Assembly: GCF_001466665.1 (NCBI RefSeq)
Contig: NZ_KQ758903.1
Location: 1,485,684-1,549,683 of the forward strand
DNA from: Dehalogenimonas alkenigignens
GTDB lineage: Bacteria > Chloroflexota > Dehalococcoidia > Dehalococcoidales > Dehalococcoidaceae
Length of the DNA: 64,000 nucleotides
Reading direction: 5' to 3'
This document shows, one piece after another, positions 32,403 to 41,632 of this stretch. The position numbers and the translations under genes were made by a program. The notes beneath the pieces are model-generated. The model searched no databases and was not told the DNA's origin. It was given only the letters and a program-made list of their open reading frames with translations. The first letter of the stretch is position 1, and every line of letters starts with the position of its first letter.

Positions 32403-33788
32403 ATGAAACAGTATCATTCTACGATGAGTCGGCGAGATTTCATGAAAGCGATAGGAGTGGCCGGCGCCGGGATCGCCGCCGCGGGCGCGGCAGCCCCGGT
32501 GTTCCATGACCTGGATGAAATGGCTGCTGCCGGTAGCGGCTACAGACGCCCCTGGTGGGCCAAAACAACGGAAACCCCTACCACCGAGATCGATTGGCAG
32601 AACATGAAGAAGTTCTCGGAAGGCAATACCATGCGCGGCAAAGGAACGGAATATCTTTTGACTTACATCGACAAAGCTGAACAGGACCGCCGGGCTGCCG
32701 CCAAAACCGAGGCGGTCAAAGCGCATAAAGCCGCCAAAGACCCCGGATATACTGCCCGGGATTACGCCTTCAGCGGCAATGCCTCCCGCGGTCTCACCAG
32801 CAATGGTTTTGAGAACTGGAAAACGGCATCCACTCCCGAAAAACTCGGGCTCCCGAAGTGGGAAGGGACGCCAGAAGAAAATGCCTCGGTCGTACGCAGT
32901 TTTTTACGGTTCAACGGCATGCTGTCCATCGGCTTCACGCGGTTGGAAACGGACACAACCATGAAACTGATGTATGAATACGGGCCGAACAACAAGGAAA
33001 AATACACCTTTGCCGATGTCGACGCTCCATCATACGTTTCCGGTAAGGAGCAGGTATATCCGAACAAATGCAAATGGGTGATTACCGTGGTCAATCAGGA
33101 ATCCCAGGAGTTGTGGAAGCGGAATCCGTATCCACTGCAGGTCCAGATCCGCTATCCGCGGGCTCAATGGATTCAGGAGCAATTTCAGGGCTTTATGACT
33201 TCCCTGGGATACTACGCTCTCTCCGAGGGCGGCAACGGCACCGGCATCGCTCCGGCTTTCGGCGTTATGTCCGGTCTGGGTGAAATGGGGCGGATGAACC
33301 GGATGATCACTCCCGAGTGGGGGCCCACAGTAGGTATTTTCCGGTATGTGACCGACCTGCCTCTGCCCGACGACAAACCCATAGATGCCGGTTTTCTTGA
33401 GTTCTGCAAAACATGCAAGAAATGCGCTGAAGCATGCATTGAGGGCGCCCATTCGTTTGACAAAGAACCCAGCTGGGAAGTTTCCGGCCCGTGGAATAAC
33501 CCCGGCCACAAAGCCTGGTTTGAGGATTCCCGCAAGTGCCGAGCGTACCAGTCCTTGCCGGACAGCTGCAATGCCGGAACCTGCCTGGCGGTCTGCACTT
33601 TTACCAAATACGAAAAGGCCGGCATCCACAATGTGGTAAAAAGCGTCGCCAGCACGACCCCGATGTTCAACGCCTTTTTCCGCCAGATGGATGACTTCAT
33701 GGGCTACGGGTTGAAGGATCCGGCCAGCTTCTGGGACATTTGCCCGCCCATCTATGGCGTTGAAAACACAGTCGGTTACGATTACTAG
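32403..33788 (+). CDS. Reductive dehalogenase catalytic subunit RdhA1
   Basis: A 461-residue corrinoid/Fe-S enzyme that removes halogens outside the cell membrane as a terminal respiratory reductase. A Tat signal with SRRDFMK (Arg10-Arg11) and a hydrophobic stretch precede PVFHDLDE. The first Fe-S motif is C335, C338, C341, C345 (CxxCxxCxxxC, lacking the usual following Pro). The second is C-x9-C-x4-C-x3-C, where CxxC is usual for the middle pair. The ATG at 32403 has AAGGGGG upstream. No rdhB anchor gene lies on either side. Substrate cannot be read from sequence. Confidence 0.93.
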   Translation: MKQYHSTMSRRDFMKAIGVAGAGIAAAGAAAPVFHDLDEMAAAGSGYRRPWWAKTTETPTTEIDWQNMKKFSEGNTMRGKGTEYLLTYIDKAEQDRRAAAKTEAVKAHKAAKDPGYTARDYAFSGNASRGLTSNGFENWKTASTPEKLGLPKWEGTPEENASVVRSFLRFNGMLSIGFTRLETDTTMKLMYEYGPNNKEKYTFADVDAPSYVSGKEQVYPNKCKWVITVVNQESQELWKRNPYPLQVQIRYPRAQWIQEQFQGFMTSLGYYALSEGGNGTGIAPAFGVMSGLGEMGRMNRMITPEWGPTVGIFRYVTDLPLPDDKPIDAGFLEFCKTCKKCAEACIEGAHSFDKEPSWEVSGPWNNPGHKAWFEDSRKCRAYQSLPDSCNAGTCLAVCTFTKYEKAGIHNVVKSVASTTPMFNAFFRQMDDFMGYGLKDPASFWDICPPIYGVENTVGYDY

Positions 33789-33822
33789 ATAACCAGCAAT
33801 CCGGACCGCGTGTAACCTTAAG

Positions 33823-33852
33823 GGCACGGGTGGAATATTCCACCCGTGCCCT
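33823..33852 (+). terminator. Terminator after rdhA1
   Basis: A perfect 30-bp palindrome: GGGCACGGGTGGAAT directly followed by its complement. The T-tract after it is weak (TGTTCTT). It lies between rdhA1 and convergent lepA and may serve both. Confidence 0.75.
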
Positions 33853-33896
33853 GTTCTTAAGACTCCGTTATAGGTGGCTGATCTAACTGCCGATTA

Positions 33897-35717
33897 TTAA
33901 AGCTCAGTCTTCAGGACGCTGAAGAAGGCTTCCTTGGGCACCTCCACCTGGCCGATGGACTTCATCTTTTTCTTGCCCTCTTTCTGCTTCTCCAGCAACT
34001 TCCGTTTGCGAGTGATGTCGCCGCCGTAACACTTGGCTAAAACGTCCTTGCGCTTGGCCGGGATGTCTGCCCTGGCGACGATGCGGCCGCCCTCCGCAGC
34101 CTGAATTGGGATGGCGAAGAGCTGGCGCGGAATGACCTCCTTGAGCTTATGCACCAGCGCCTTGCCGACATCATGGGACTGATCCGGCGGCACGATTCGA
34201 CTGAAAGCGTCGACGAGAGTGTTATTGACCAGGATGTCAATCTTGACCAGCCGGGCGTCGCGGTAGCCGTCGAACTCGTAGTCCAGGGAGGCGTAGCCGT
34301 TGGACCGGCTCTTGAGCTGGTCGTAGAAGGTGGTCAGCATCGATCTTAGCGGCATGTCATAGTCCAGCTGTACCCGCTGAGTACCCTCAGCGCCGGTGGC
34401 TGATCCCAGGAACTCGGTGTGGCGGTGCATACCGCCGCAGGTGCGCTCCAGTTCCATGATGGGCCCGATGTATTTCGACGGCGTAAGAATACGCACCTTG
34501 ACCCAGGGCTCTTCCATACGGGCTACCTCGGTGGGCGGCGGCAGCTCGGACGGATTGACCACCGAGATGATTTCGCCGTTGGTCTTGGTGATAGCGTAAT
34601 TCACGCCCGGAGCGGTGACCACCAGCGACAGGCCGAACTCACGTTCCAACCGCTCGTAGACGATGTCCATATGCAGCAGCCCCAGAAAGCCGCACCGGAA
34701 GCCATGGCCCAGCAGGGGCGAGTTCTCCATCTCGTAGGACAGCGAGGCGTCGTTGAGCTTGAGCTTCTCCATGGCCTCTCGCAGTTCGTGGTAATCCGAG
34801 GCGGTAGTGGGATAGATGCCGGCGAAAACCATCGGCTTGGCCGGCCGGTAGGAGGCCAGCGGCTCTACGGCCGGGCCAACAACAGACGTCACAGTGTCAC
34901 CGACGGAGCAGTCGCCGACGGTCTTGAGGCCGGTAGCAATGTAACCCACCTCGCCAGACGACAGGCTTTCCACGGGATGCTCGGCCGGGTCGAAATAGCC
35001 GACCTCCAGCACCTCCAAGATAGTCCCTTGTGCCATCAACTTGAGCTTGTCGCCCCGGTTAATGGCGCCGTCAACGACGCGCAAATAGGCAATGACGCCT
35101 TTGTAGGGATCGTAGTGCGAATCAAAAATTAAAGCCCGGAGAGGGCTGTCCGGGCTCCCGGACGGCGGCGGCATACGGGCAACGACAGCTTCCAGCAGCT
35201 CCGGCACGCCCAATCCGGTCTTGCCGGAGATTTTCAGGGTCTCAGCTTCACCGTAGCCAAGCACGCTCCTGACTTCAGACATTACCCGCTCAGGCTCGCC
35301 GGAAGGCAAGTCGATCTTATTTAGCGCCGGCACCACCTCCAGGTCATGCTCCATCGCCAGGTAGACATTGGCCAGGGTCTGGGCCTGAATGCCCTGGGTG
35401 ACGTCGATGACCAACACCGCCCCTTCACAAGCGGCCAGGGTGCGCGAGACCTCATAGGAAAAGTCTACATGACCGGGGGTGTCGATCAGGTTCAACAGGT
35501 ACTGCTGGCCGGAGGCCGCGGTGTAGCTTAACCGGATGGCCTTAGCCTTGATGGTGATGCCGCGCTCCCGCTCCAGTTCCATGCGGTCCATGACTTGCTC
35601 GCTCATCTCCTCGCGGCGCATGGTACCGGTGCTCTCGATAAGGCGGTCGGCTAGCGTTGACTTGCCGTGGTCGATGTGGGCGATGATGCAAAAATTACGT
35701 ATGAAACACTGTTCCAT
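33897..35717 (-). CDS. lepA: Elongation factor 4 (LepA)
   Basis: A 606-residue ribosome-associated GTPase. G1 is [15 protein letters not shown]3 is DTPGHVDF and G4 is NKID. The C-terminal LepA-specific domain contains the [33 protein letters not shown] region (read in pieces) and [16 protein letters not shown]. Length is normal. The ATG is preceded by GGATTTAG repeats rather than a standard ribosome site. Confidence 0.97.
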   Translation of the reverse strand: MEQCFIRNFCIIAHIDHGKSTLADRLIESTGTMRREEMSEQVMDRMELERERGITIKAKAIRLSYTAASGQQYLLNLIDTPGHVDFSYEVSRTLAACEGAVLVIDVTQGIQAQTLANVYLAMEHDLEVVPALNKIDLPSGEPERVMSEVRSVLGYGEAETLKISGKTGLGVPELLEAVVARMPPPSGSPDSPLRALIFDSHYDPYKGVIAYLRVVDGAINRGDKLKLMAQGTILEVLEVGYFDPAEHPVESLSSGEVGYIATGLKTVGDCSVGDTVTSVVGPAVEPLASYRPAKPMVFAGIYPTTASDYHELREAMEKLKLNDASLSYEMENSPLLGHGFRCGFLGLLHMDIVYERLEREFGLSLVVTAPGVNYAITKTNGEIISVVNPSELPPPTEVARMEEPWVKVRILTPSKYIGPIMELERTCGGMHRHTEFLGSATGAEGTQRVQLDYDMPLRSMLTTFYDQLKSRSNGYASLDYEFDGYRDARLVKIDILVNNTLVDAFSRIVPPDQSHDVGKALVHKLKEVIPRQLFAIPIQAAEGGRIVARADIPAKRKDVLAKCYGGDITRKRKLLEKQKEGKKKMKSIGQVEVPKEAFFSVLKTEL

Positions 35718-35821
35718 CTAAATCCTAAATCCAAAGTGCGAAATTCGAAATCCGAAACAAATCCCAGTGGCTTAGTCCAAGAGCACCACACACGATGCCA
35801 TTACGCAACCGGGCACTAACC

Positions 35822-36961
35822 CTATTCATCCGGCAGGAAACGGATGAAGACTTCATTGCCCAGCAGCCTGCCTCTCGGCGTCAACTGCAGCCGGCCGCCG
35901 GAAACCTCGACCAGACCAAAGCCCGACAACTCTCCGATCACGGCGGCGTATCGGCTATATAAGTCTATCTTATATTGCCGCCCTATGTCATCCAGCGAGA
36001 TGCCATCGGCCAAGCGCAGGCCCAGAATAACTGATTCCGACAGGGCGCCCGCCTGGCCGATAATTTCGATTTCATGCGGCGGCAGGTTGCCGGATGCCAG
36101 GGCGCCAACATAGCCATCGAGGCTGTCGGTATTGGCGATACGTCTTTCATCGATGAGAGAGTGGGCGGCGACCCCCAGCCCACGGTACTCCCCGCGCCGC
36201 CAGTAGACCAGGTTATGGCGGCTCTCAAAGCCGACTTTGGACCAGTTAGAGATTTCATAGTTCTGATACCCCGCCGCCGAAAGCCTTGCCGAGGCCAATT
36301 CGTACTCCGAAGCCGCCCTGTCGGGATCGACGGCCGGGAGCTCGCCGCGGGCGGCAGCCTCGCCGAGTTTGGTACCGGGCTCGAGCGTCAGACCATAGAG
36401 CGAAAGATGGTCGGCGCCCAGCGCGATGATGCCGTCCAGCATCGAGTCCCAATCGGTGAGGCAACGCGAAGGCAATCCATAGATGAAGTCCAGGCTAAGA
36501 TTAGTGAAGCCGGCGGCTCGGGCTTTCTCGACTGTCCGCTTAGCGTCAACCGCTGTATGCAGGCGCCCCAGAAAGATGAGTTCGCCGTCGTCCAGGCTCT
36601 GAACGCCCAGACTTAGGCGATTTACACCCACCTGCCGCAGCCTCCGGAGGTAGTCCTCGTCGACGGTACCGGGATTAGCCTCCAGGGTTATCTCGACTCT
36701 CGAGTCGACATGGTAGTACTGACGCACGGCATCAAGAATTCGCCCAACATCGCCGGCTGACAGCAAGCTGGGCGTGCCGCCGCCGAAATAGATAGTTCGA
36801 ACGACAGCACCGGGACGTCGAGTTAGCCGCAGTTCTATTATAAGCGCTTCAACATAATCCACGACCTGACCCTCCCGTCCTGCATAGGAGATAAACGAAC
36901 AATAGCTGCATTTACGCCGGCAGAACGGGATATGGAAATACAGGGAGAGTTCAGATGTCAT
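35822..36961 (-). CDS. hemW: HemW-like radical SAM protein
   Basis: A 379-residue protein of the coproporphyrinogen dehydrogenase-like family. The start YFHIPFCRRKCSYCSF holds the radical SAM CxxxCxxC cluster, followed by TIYFGGGTPSLL and VNRLSLGVQS. A final cysteine typical of true HemN is absent, which favours HemW, a heme chaperone. A TAAAAT box lies 9 nt before the ATG at 36961, giving a very short or no leader. Confidence 0.88.
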   Translation of the reverse strand: MTSELSLYFHIPFCRRKCSYCSFISYAGREGQVVDYVEALIIELRLTRRPGAVVRTIYFGGGTPSLLSAGDVGRILDAVRQYYHVDSRVEITLEANPGTVDEDYLRRLRQVGVNRLSLGVQSLDDGELIFLGRLHTAVDAKRTVEKARAAGFTNLSLDFIYGLPSRCLTDWDSMLDGIIALGADHLSLYGLTLEPGTKLGEAAARGELPAVDPDRAASEYELASARLSAAGYQNYEISNWSKVGFESRHNLVYWRRGEYRGLGVAAHSLIDERRIANTDSLDGYVGALASGNLPPHEIEIIGQAGALSESVILGLRLADGISLDDIGRQYKIDLYSRYAAVIGELSGFGLVEVSGGRLQLTPRGRLLGNEVFIRFLPDE

Positions 36962-37016
36962 TTTATGTCAATTTTAACAGAAATGTGCCTTACCCAACCA
37001 CTTCGGCACCGGCTGA

Positions 37017-37064
37017 AATAGAATAGACCGCCGGGGGAGGAGGAGCCCGGCGGTCTATTCTATT
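37017..37064 (-). terminator. Terminator of the division operon
   Basis: A long hairpin with a 19-bp stem (AATAGAATAGACCGCCGGG and complement) and a 10-nt purine loop. It lies 25 bp after the last gene of the minus-strand ftsA-ftsZ operon. Confidence 0.8.
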
Positions 37065-37088
37065 ATGAATGAGGCGGAAAAAACGTAG

Positions 37089-37427
37089 TTAGATCAGGCG
37101 CCCCTCTAGCATCGCCAATTGGCGGAAGTCGAGTGCGGCTGTCTTGGTGATCAGCCGGCGCCACGATTCATTATCTGTCAGCGCATAAAGCGCGGTTTCT
37201 TTTCCTTCGACGGTGCAAAGGAGACCCTTAGCTTTCAAACGGGAGATCGTCCGGTCGATATCCCTGGGTTTCATATCCAGACTCTCAGCCAGGGCTGACC
37301 GGGAAAACCGGGTGTAAGGATGACGGCCCAGAAGCCGCAGCAGACGCAGCATCTCCTGACTTTCGAGGTCATCGGCAAACTCCCGCATGAATTCCTGGAT
37401 TTCGTTTTCTGTTATACGGCAGTTCAT
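37089..37427 (-). CDS. Winged-helix DNA-binding-like protein after ftsZ
   Basis: A 112-residue protein. Residues ~35-95 form a helix-turn-helix-like pattern: TRFSRSALAESLDMKPRDIDRTISRLKAKGLL, then a wing with YALTDNE. The ATG at 37427 has GGAG 7 nt upstream. It is the last gene of the ftsA-ftsZ operon, 63 bp after ftsZ, so a role in controlling division genes is possible but not shown. Confidence 0.65.
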   Translation of the reverse strand: MNCRITENEIQEFMREFADDLESQEMLRLLRLLGRHPYTRFSRSALAESLDMKPRDIDRTISRLKAKGLLCTVEGKETALYALTDNESWRRLITKTAALDFRQLAMLEGRLI

Positions 37428-37490
37428 ATTCAGCTCCAGGGGGGTGGCGGTAACCAACCGCCACCCCATGTCTAAGGGAATAACCGGGTC

Positions 37491-38615
37491 TTACCACCGT
37501 TTGGTGCTATATGAAGCGGGCGCAGTCGGGCGGGCCGGTTCTGGCCGGCGGGCGCCGACGAGACCGCGCTGCCGCAGGAAAGCCGGGATCTCCAGTTCTT
37601 TTTCTGTCTTGATATTGCGGAGAAGGCGGGTAATTTCCTTATCGCGGGAGTTGACCGAAGTCGACTTGTCGGCAAACCCGGTAGCGATCAGGGTCAAGCG
37701 GACTTCATCTTTCATCGAGTCATCGGTGTTGACGCCGAAGATAACGTTGGCTTCCGGGTCAACGGCCTGACGGATGACTTCAGCCGCTTCGTTGACTTCG
37801 AACAGAGTCAGGTTATCGGGCCCGACGACGTTGAAGATACAACCTTTGGAACCGTCAACGGAGACATCAAGCAGCGGGCTGGTGAGCGCCTCTTTGGCGG
37901 CCAGAACGGCACGGTTGTTGCCCTTGCCGCGACCAATGCTCATCCAGGCCGGGCCGGCATCTTTCATCACGGCGCGGACATCGGCATAGTCCAGGTTGAT
38001 GATGCCGGGGACGGTGATGACCTCAGCGATAGCCTGAACGCCGTGATGCAGGACCTCATCAGCCATGCGGAAAGCGCCATCGACGCCGGTCTTGTTGTCG
38101 CAAATCTGGAACAGGCGGTCATTGGGAATAAGGATCATGGTATCGACATTGGGCATCAGTTCTTCGATGCCCTCTTCGGCAACCTTCATGCGGTGGGAGC
38201 CTTCAAATCCGAAGGGCTTGGTGACCACAGCGATGGTAAGAGCGCCAGTCGCCTTGGCCGCGGCTGCAACCACAGCCGCCGAACCGGTGCCGGTGCCGCC
38301 GCCCATGCCGGCGGTGACGAATACCATGTCGGAACCCTCGACAACCTTCAGGATATCCTCGCGGCTTTCTTCGGCCGCTTTACGGCCCATTTTGTTATCA
38401 CCACCGGCGCCGAGGCCGCGGGTGCATTTTTCACCCAGCTGGATCCGCATCGGGGATTCTGTGATAGCCAGAGCCTGGGCGTCGGTGTTCATGGCAACAA
38501 ATTCAACACCGCGAATCTGCTCCCGGACCATGCGGGTGATGGCGTTGCAGCCGGCACCGCCGCAACCGATGACCTTGATTCTAGCGCCGCTGGGGACATA
38601 GATCGTTTTAGCCAT
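37491..38615 (-). CDS. ftsZ: Cell division GTPase FtsZ
   Basis: A 374-residue tubulin-like GTPase. The nucleotide-binding start is GCGGAGCNAITRM, the tubulin signature is GGGTGTGSAAVVA and the T7 loop is NLDYADVRAVM. The C-terminal linker is short and ends SYSTKRW; a classical FtsA-binding peptide is not obvious. GAGGAG precedes the ATG. It follows ftsA by 24 bp. Division without visible murein genes fits Dehalococcoidia. Confidence 0.97.
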   Translation of the reverse strand: MAKTIYVPSGARIKVIGCGGAGCNAITRMVREQIRGVEFVAMNTDAQALAITESPMRIQLGEKCTRGLGAGGDNKMGRKAAEESREDILKVVEGSDMVFVTAGMGGGTGTGSAAVVAAAAKATGALTIAVVTKPFGFEGSHRMKVAEEGIEELMPNVDTMILIPNDRLFQICDNKTGVDGAFRMADEVLHHGVQAIAEVITVPGIINLDYADVRAVMKDAGPAWMSIGRGKGNNRAVLAAKEALTSPLLDVSVDGSKGCIFNVVGPDNLTLFEVNEAAEVIRQAVDPEANVIFGVNTDDSMKDEVRLTLIATGFADKSTSVNSRDKEITRLLRNIKTEKELEIPAFLRQRGLVGARRPEPARPTAPASYSTKRW

Positions 38616-38639
38616 ATTCTTTTTCTCCTCGATTATTTT

Positions 38640-39839
38640 TTATTTTCGTTTAAACAGGCCGAAGAATCCGCCGCCGCTCTCGGATGAGCCGGAAATTGGT
38701 TTGACCGGGATCTCGGTGCGGCTTTTAGCTCGCCACATGATCAGGCCTACCGAGGTAGTGAACGCTGGATCGGTCAGGCGTTCGGAGACCCCGTACATGG
38801 CCGGCGGGGCGCCGATGCGAACCGGCAGGCGAGCAACTTCCTGTCCCATCTCAGCCAAGCCGGGGAGATTGGCCGAACCGCCGGTGAGTACCATGCCGCC
38901 GCGCAGCAGGTTCTGGTAGTCCTCACCAGGAACCTCCAGCAGGGCTAAACGAACCATTTCCTCCACCCGAGAACGAATAATCTCGGAGACCTGGGACTGT
39001 GGGAAAGAATGGCCGCCCTCTGACAACATCTGGTCATTGCCTTCATCACCGACCGGCATGACACTGCCGTAACGTAGTTTGATTTCCTCAGCCAGCTCCC
39101 AGCTGACGCCGAGACCGACTGAAATATCGTGCGTAATCTGATAGCCGGCAACAGGCAGAACCGACGTGTGGATGGGTTTGCCGTCTTTGAATACCGCAAT
39201 GTCGGTCGTGCCGCCGCCGATATCGGCAAGAATAATACCGTCCATCATCTCATCGGCCGAGATGACCGCTTCGGCGCAAGCCAGGGGGGAAAAGATCATC
39301 TCATCGATCTCGACGCCCGCGCCTTTTATGCACTTGGACAGGTTCTCCACTGCGGTGGCTGAAGCCGTAACCATGTGGGTCTCGACTTCCAGTTTGAAGC
39401 CGTGCATACCGACCGGACTCTTGACACCTTCCTGCCCGTCAACGGTGTAGGATAAAGGAAGCAGGTGCAGCAAGCGGCGATCAGCAGGGATAGCGGTGTT
39501 CCGGGCAACTTCCAGAGCCCGATTGACATCCGCCTGCTTGACAACCTCGTCTTTGCGCGAGATGGCGATCACGCCCCGATTGTTGGCCGAATGGATATGA
39601 CGACCGGTGATGTTGACGATTGCCGATGCCATTTTAAATCCGGCGGTCTGCTCGGCCATGCTAACCGCTTTGCGAATTGATTCTCTGGCTTCGTTGAGAT
39701 TGACCACCATGCCTTTTTGCAGACCGCGCGATGACACCACGCCGACACCGAGAATCCGGACCCCGGCTTCATCAGCATCAGCCATAATGGCACACACCTT
39801 GGTGGTGCCTACATCAATTGCTGAAAGTCGTTTTTTCAA
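38640..39839 (-). CDS. ftsA: Cell division protein FtsA
   Basis: A 399-residue actin-like membrane anchor for FtsZ. ASKHA motifs are SAIDVGTTKVCAI and ILADIGGGTTDIAVF, with a C-terminal MVLTGGSANLPGL. The extreme C-terminus GGGFFGLFKRK fits the amphipathic membrane-targeting helix. The start is TTG with GGAGGAG just upstream. A truncated paralogue precedes it in the operon. Confidence 0.95.
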   Translation of the reverse strand: MKKRLSAIDVGTTKVCAIMADADEAGVRILGVGVVSSRGLQKGMVVNLNEARESIRKAVSMAEQTAGFKMASAIVNITGRHIHSANNRGVIAISRKDEVVKQADVNRALEVARNTAIPADRRLLHLLPLSYTVDGQEGVKSPVGMHGFKLEVETHMVTASATAVENLSKCIKGAGVEIDEMIFSPLACAEAVISADEMMDGIILADIGGGTTDIAVFKDGKPIHTSVLPVAGYQITHDISVGLGVSWELAEEIKLRYGSVMPVGDEGNDQMLSEGGHSFPQSQVSEIIRSRVEEMVRLALLEVPGEDYQNLLRGGMVLTGGSANLPGLAEMGQEVARLPVRIGAPPAMYGVSERLTDPAFTTSVGLIMWRAKSRTEIPVKPISGSSESGGGFFGLFKRK

Positions 39840-39861
39840 TTTCTCCTCCTCTTTGAGCCCG

Positions 39862-40302
39862 CTACCTGGCGCCGGCGACCTCGCGCAGGCGTTCGGTTAG
39901 CCTGACTCCCAAGTTTTCAATATGCTGCTGGTGGACGTTTTGAGGAACCCTCTTTATCTCCGTGATGAACCCCTTGGGCAGCTGCCCGGCGCTCTGATTC
40001 TCCGGCTCGCGCAGCCCCGGCAGGATTTCCTTTATAAGAGCGATGACACCACGGTGCTGATGATTGCCGGTGATGCTGATCACCGCCGAGTCAATTCGAT
40101 GCCCGGAAGATCTTTCCGCCAGTGCCAGTGAACTCCGGATGGACTGGCGAGCTTCATCCAGATTGACCACCATACCTTTTTGGAGACCCCTGGAGGGTGC
40201 GACCCCGATGCCGAGGACGGATACTCCCAGTTGGCTGGCCTCAGCAACCACTGTACATATCCTATCGGCACCGATATCTATCGCCGACACTCGTTCCTTC
40301 AC
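39862..40302 (-). CDS. Truncated FtsA paralogue (N-terminal domain only)
   Basis: A ~146-residue protein whose first ~95 residues match the N-terminus of the neighbouring FtsA: SAIDIGADRICTV, VLGIGVAPSRGLQKGMVVNLDEAR and VISITGNHQHRGVIA. The nucleotide-binding second half is missing; the rest is a different tail with LPKGFITEIKRVP. GTG at 40302 has GGAGG upstream; ATG at 40323 is the alternative. It sits in the operon with an intact frame, so it is probably expressed rather than dead. Confidence 0.75.
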   Translation of the reverse strand: MKERVSAIDIGADRICTVVAEASQLGVSVLGIGVAPSRGLQKGMVVNLDEARQSIRSSLALAERSSGHRIDSAVISITGNHQHRGVIALIKEILPGLREPENQSAGQLPKGFITEIKRVPQNVHQQHIENLGVRLTERLREVAGAR

Positions 40303-40329
40303 ATACCCTCCAGAGTCAGACATGGAAGA

Positions 40330-40542
40330 CTATTTACCGCCTTCGCGGTAGCGGACATTCCATTTAGCGCACAGGCTCTCTACGAAAGCCCTGGTGCTGG
40401 CGTCGGGCGAGCGACGAAGCTCAGCCAGAAAACCGTGAAGCAGTTCGCCGCCACTCATGCCGGGGGTAGGTTCCTGCGGACCTGGCAGGTTGATGGTGAC
40501 GATCTCGGTCATTACCTTTTGATAATCGATTGCCGTTCCCAT
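40330..40542 (-). CDS. Small protein at the head of the division operon, unknown
   Basis: A 70-residue acidic-to-neutral soluble protein beginning MGTAIDYQKVMTEIVTINLPG, with a helical second half ending WNVRYREGGK. No family is recognised. AGGAGGAG precedes the ATG. It is first in the operon with the FtsA paralogue, ftsA and ftsZ, which suggests but does not prove a division-related role. Confidence 0.65.
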   Translation of the reverse strand: MGTAIDYQKVMTEIVTINLPGPQEPTPGMSGGELLHGFLAELRRSPDASTRAFVESLCAKWNVRYREGGK

Positions 40543-40575
40543 TGATAAACTCCTCCTGTTCTAAAATTTGCGACT

Positions 40576-40605
40576 ATCTTATGCGCTGCCAAACGCAAGC
40601 GTCAA
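40576..40605 (-). promoter_or_regulatory. Promoter of the ftsA-ftsZ operon
   Basis: Minus strand: TTGACG, 18-bp spacer, TAAGAT, about 34 bp before the first ATG of the operon, which has its own AGGAGGAG. Confidence 0.65.
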
Positions 40606-40616
40606 TTTGTGTCCAA

Positions 40617-40701
40617 TTTTGTCCAGGCTGTTTCCAAAAGAGTGTTGATTTTGTCCTCCAACTTATTGTTTCCAAGTATAAAATTCTTGTCATTTTTGTC
40701 C
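40617..40701 (+). repeat. Three TTTTGTCC direct repeats between divergent genes
   Basis: Identical TTTTGTCC octamers at 40617, 40649 and 40694. Two TTTCCAA motifs lie between them (about 40631 and 40670). The third octamer is inside the promoter spacer of the DUF5343 gene, and the first is just upstream of the division promoter. This looks like a repeated binding site. Confidence 0.5.
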
Positions 40702-40715
40702 TTGTGGCCTAAAAT
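40687..40715 (+). promoter_or_regulatory. Promoter of the DUF5343 gene
   Basis: TTGTCA, 17-bp spacer, TAAAAT, ending 15 bp before the ATG at 40731, with AAGGG between. The spacer contains a TTTTGTCC repeat. Confidence 0.65.
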
Positions 40716-40730
40716 AAGGGCGACTCAGCT

Positions 40731-41465
40731 ATGAATATGCCAGTTTCCAAGACGCTGCCGCCTTATGTTTCTTACCGCACGTTTTGGAATTTTCTGGACG
40801 GACTAAAATCCGCCGTACCGGCGCGGATCGATAGAAGTTTTTGGGGCGACAAACTGTCGGGCTCAACCGGCGGTCAGCTAATTGCGGCTTTGAAATATTT
40901 GAAGCTGATAGATGCCGGCGGCGTACCGACTTTGCGTTTGCGGCAGATAGTGTTCGCAAAAGGCCCCCAGCGTTCTGATCTGCTGCGCCAGTTGGCTATG
41001 GAAGCCTATCCCTTCTTCCTTACATCTCTCGATCCAGCCTCGGCTACCTACTCTCAACTCGAAGAAAAACTGCGCGAGAATTTTCAGATAACTTCCGATG
41101 TCGGCCGCAAGTGCATCAAATTCTACATCGGGCTAGCGGGAGATGCCGCGATCAACCTGGCGCCGTTTGTCACTAAAAAATCCAAGTCTAACTACTCATC
41201 AGGCGCGGGACGCAAGAACAGGAGAACGGCGGCAAAACCCGCTGATTCTCTGGAAATACAGCCCACGCCGACAGCCGCGCTGCCTCACAGCAACATCGTT
41301 GTTAACGAAGCGACCGCGCCTCTTTTTCTGCCGTCCCCGTCAATAAGTCAGATGCTGCTGGCCAAATTCCCCGATTTCGATCCCGCCTGGTCTGACGAAG
41401 TGAAATTGCGCTGGTTCCAAGCTTTCGACGAGTTGCTCCAAAAAGTCCCCGGCGCCAAACGGTAG
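40731..41465 (+). CDS. DUF5343-family protein
   Basis: A 244-residue protein. Residues ~10-140 match the DUF5343 pattern: YVSYRTFWNFLDGLK, PARIDRSFW, GGQLIAALKYLKLIDAGG and a later GLAGDAA region. The middle is low-complexity and basic (KKSKSNYSSGAGRKNRRTAAK), followed by a proline-rich linker and a C-terminal helix block (FPDFDPAWSDEVKLRWFQAF). Function of the family is unknown; winged-helix-like DNA binding is a plausible guess. It is transcribed divergently from the division operon. Confidence 0.8.
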   Translation: MNMPVSKTLPPYVSYRTFWNFLDGLKSAVPARIDRSFWGDKLSGSTGGQLIAALKYLKLIDAGGVPTLRLRQIVFAKGPQRSDLLRQLAMEAYPFFLTSLDPASATYSQLEEKLRENFQITSDVGRKCIKFYIGLAGDAAINLAPFVTKKSKSNYSSGAGRKNRRTAAKPADSLEIQPTPTAALPHSNIVVNEATAPLFLPSPSISQMLLAKFPDFDPAWSDEVKLRWFQAFDELLQKVPGAKR

Positions 41466-41632
41466 GCTGGGATCCTAAAGGGTCTCATAAGCAGGTTTCC
41501 AACCATTTTCCGCCGGAACTTCAGTCCGAGCAGTGGCTTAACTTCCTGAATAAACCCCTAAGTGGTTCGCAATATTATTATTTCAATCGTATCCATTATT
41601 TTTTATGTTAATTATAAGCGCCTGGCAGTGGT

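Noticed and set aside
34419-35132. A 237-codon plus-strand frame opposite lepA
   Set aside because: Antisense shadow of lepA; no motif and no promoter or ribosome site.
37017-37064. Possible small RNA gene from the long hairpin
   Set aside because: A 19-bp stem right after the division operon is fully explained as a terminator; no promoter faces it.
40607-40715. CRISPR-like array suspected from repeated octamers
   Set aside because: Repeats are 8 bp, irregularly spaced and only three; no CRISPR repeat length, spacers or cas genes anywhere in the window.
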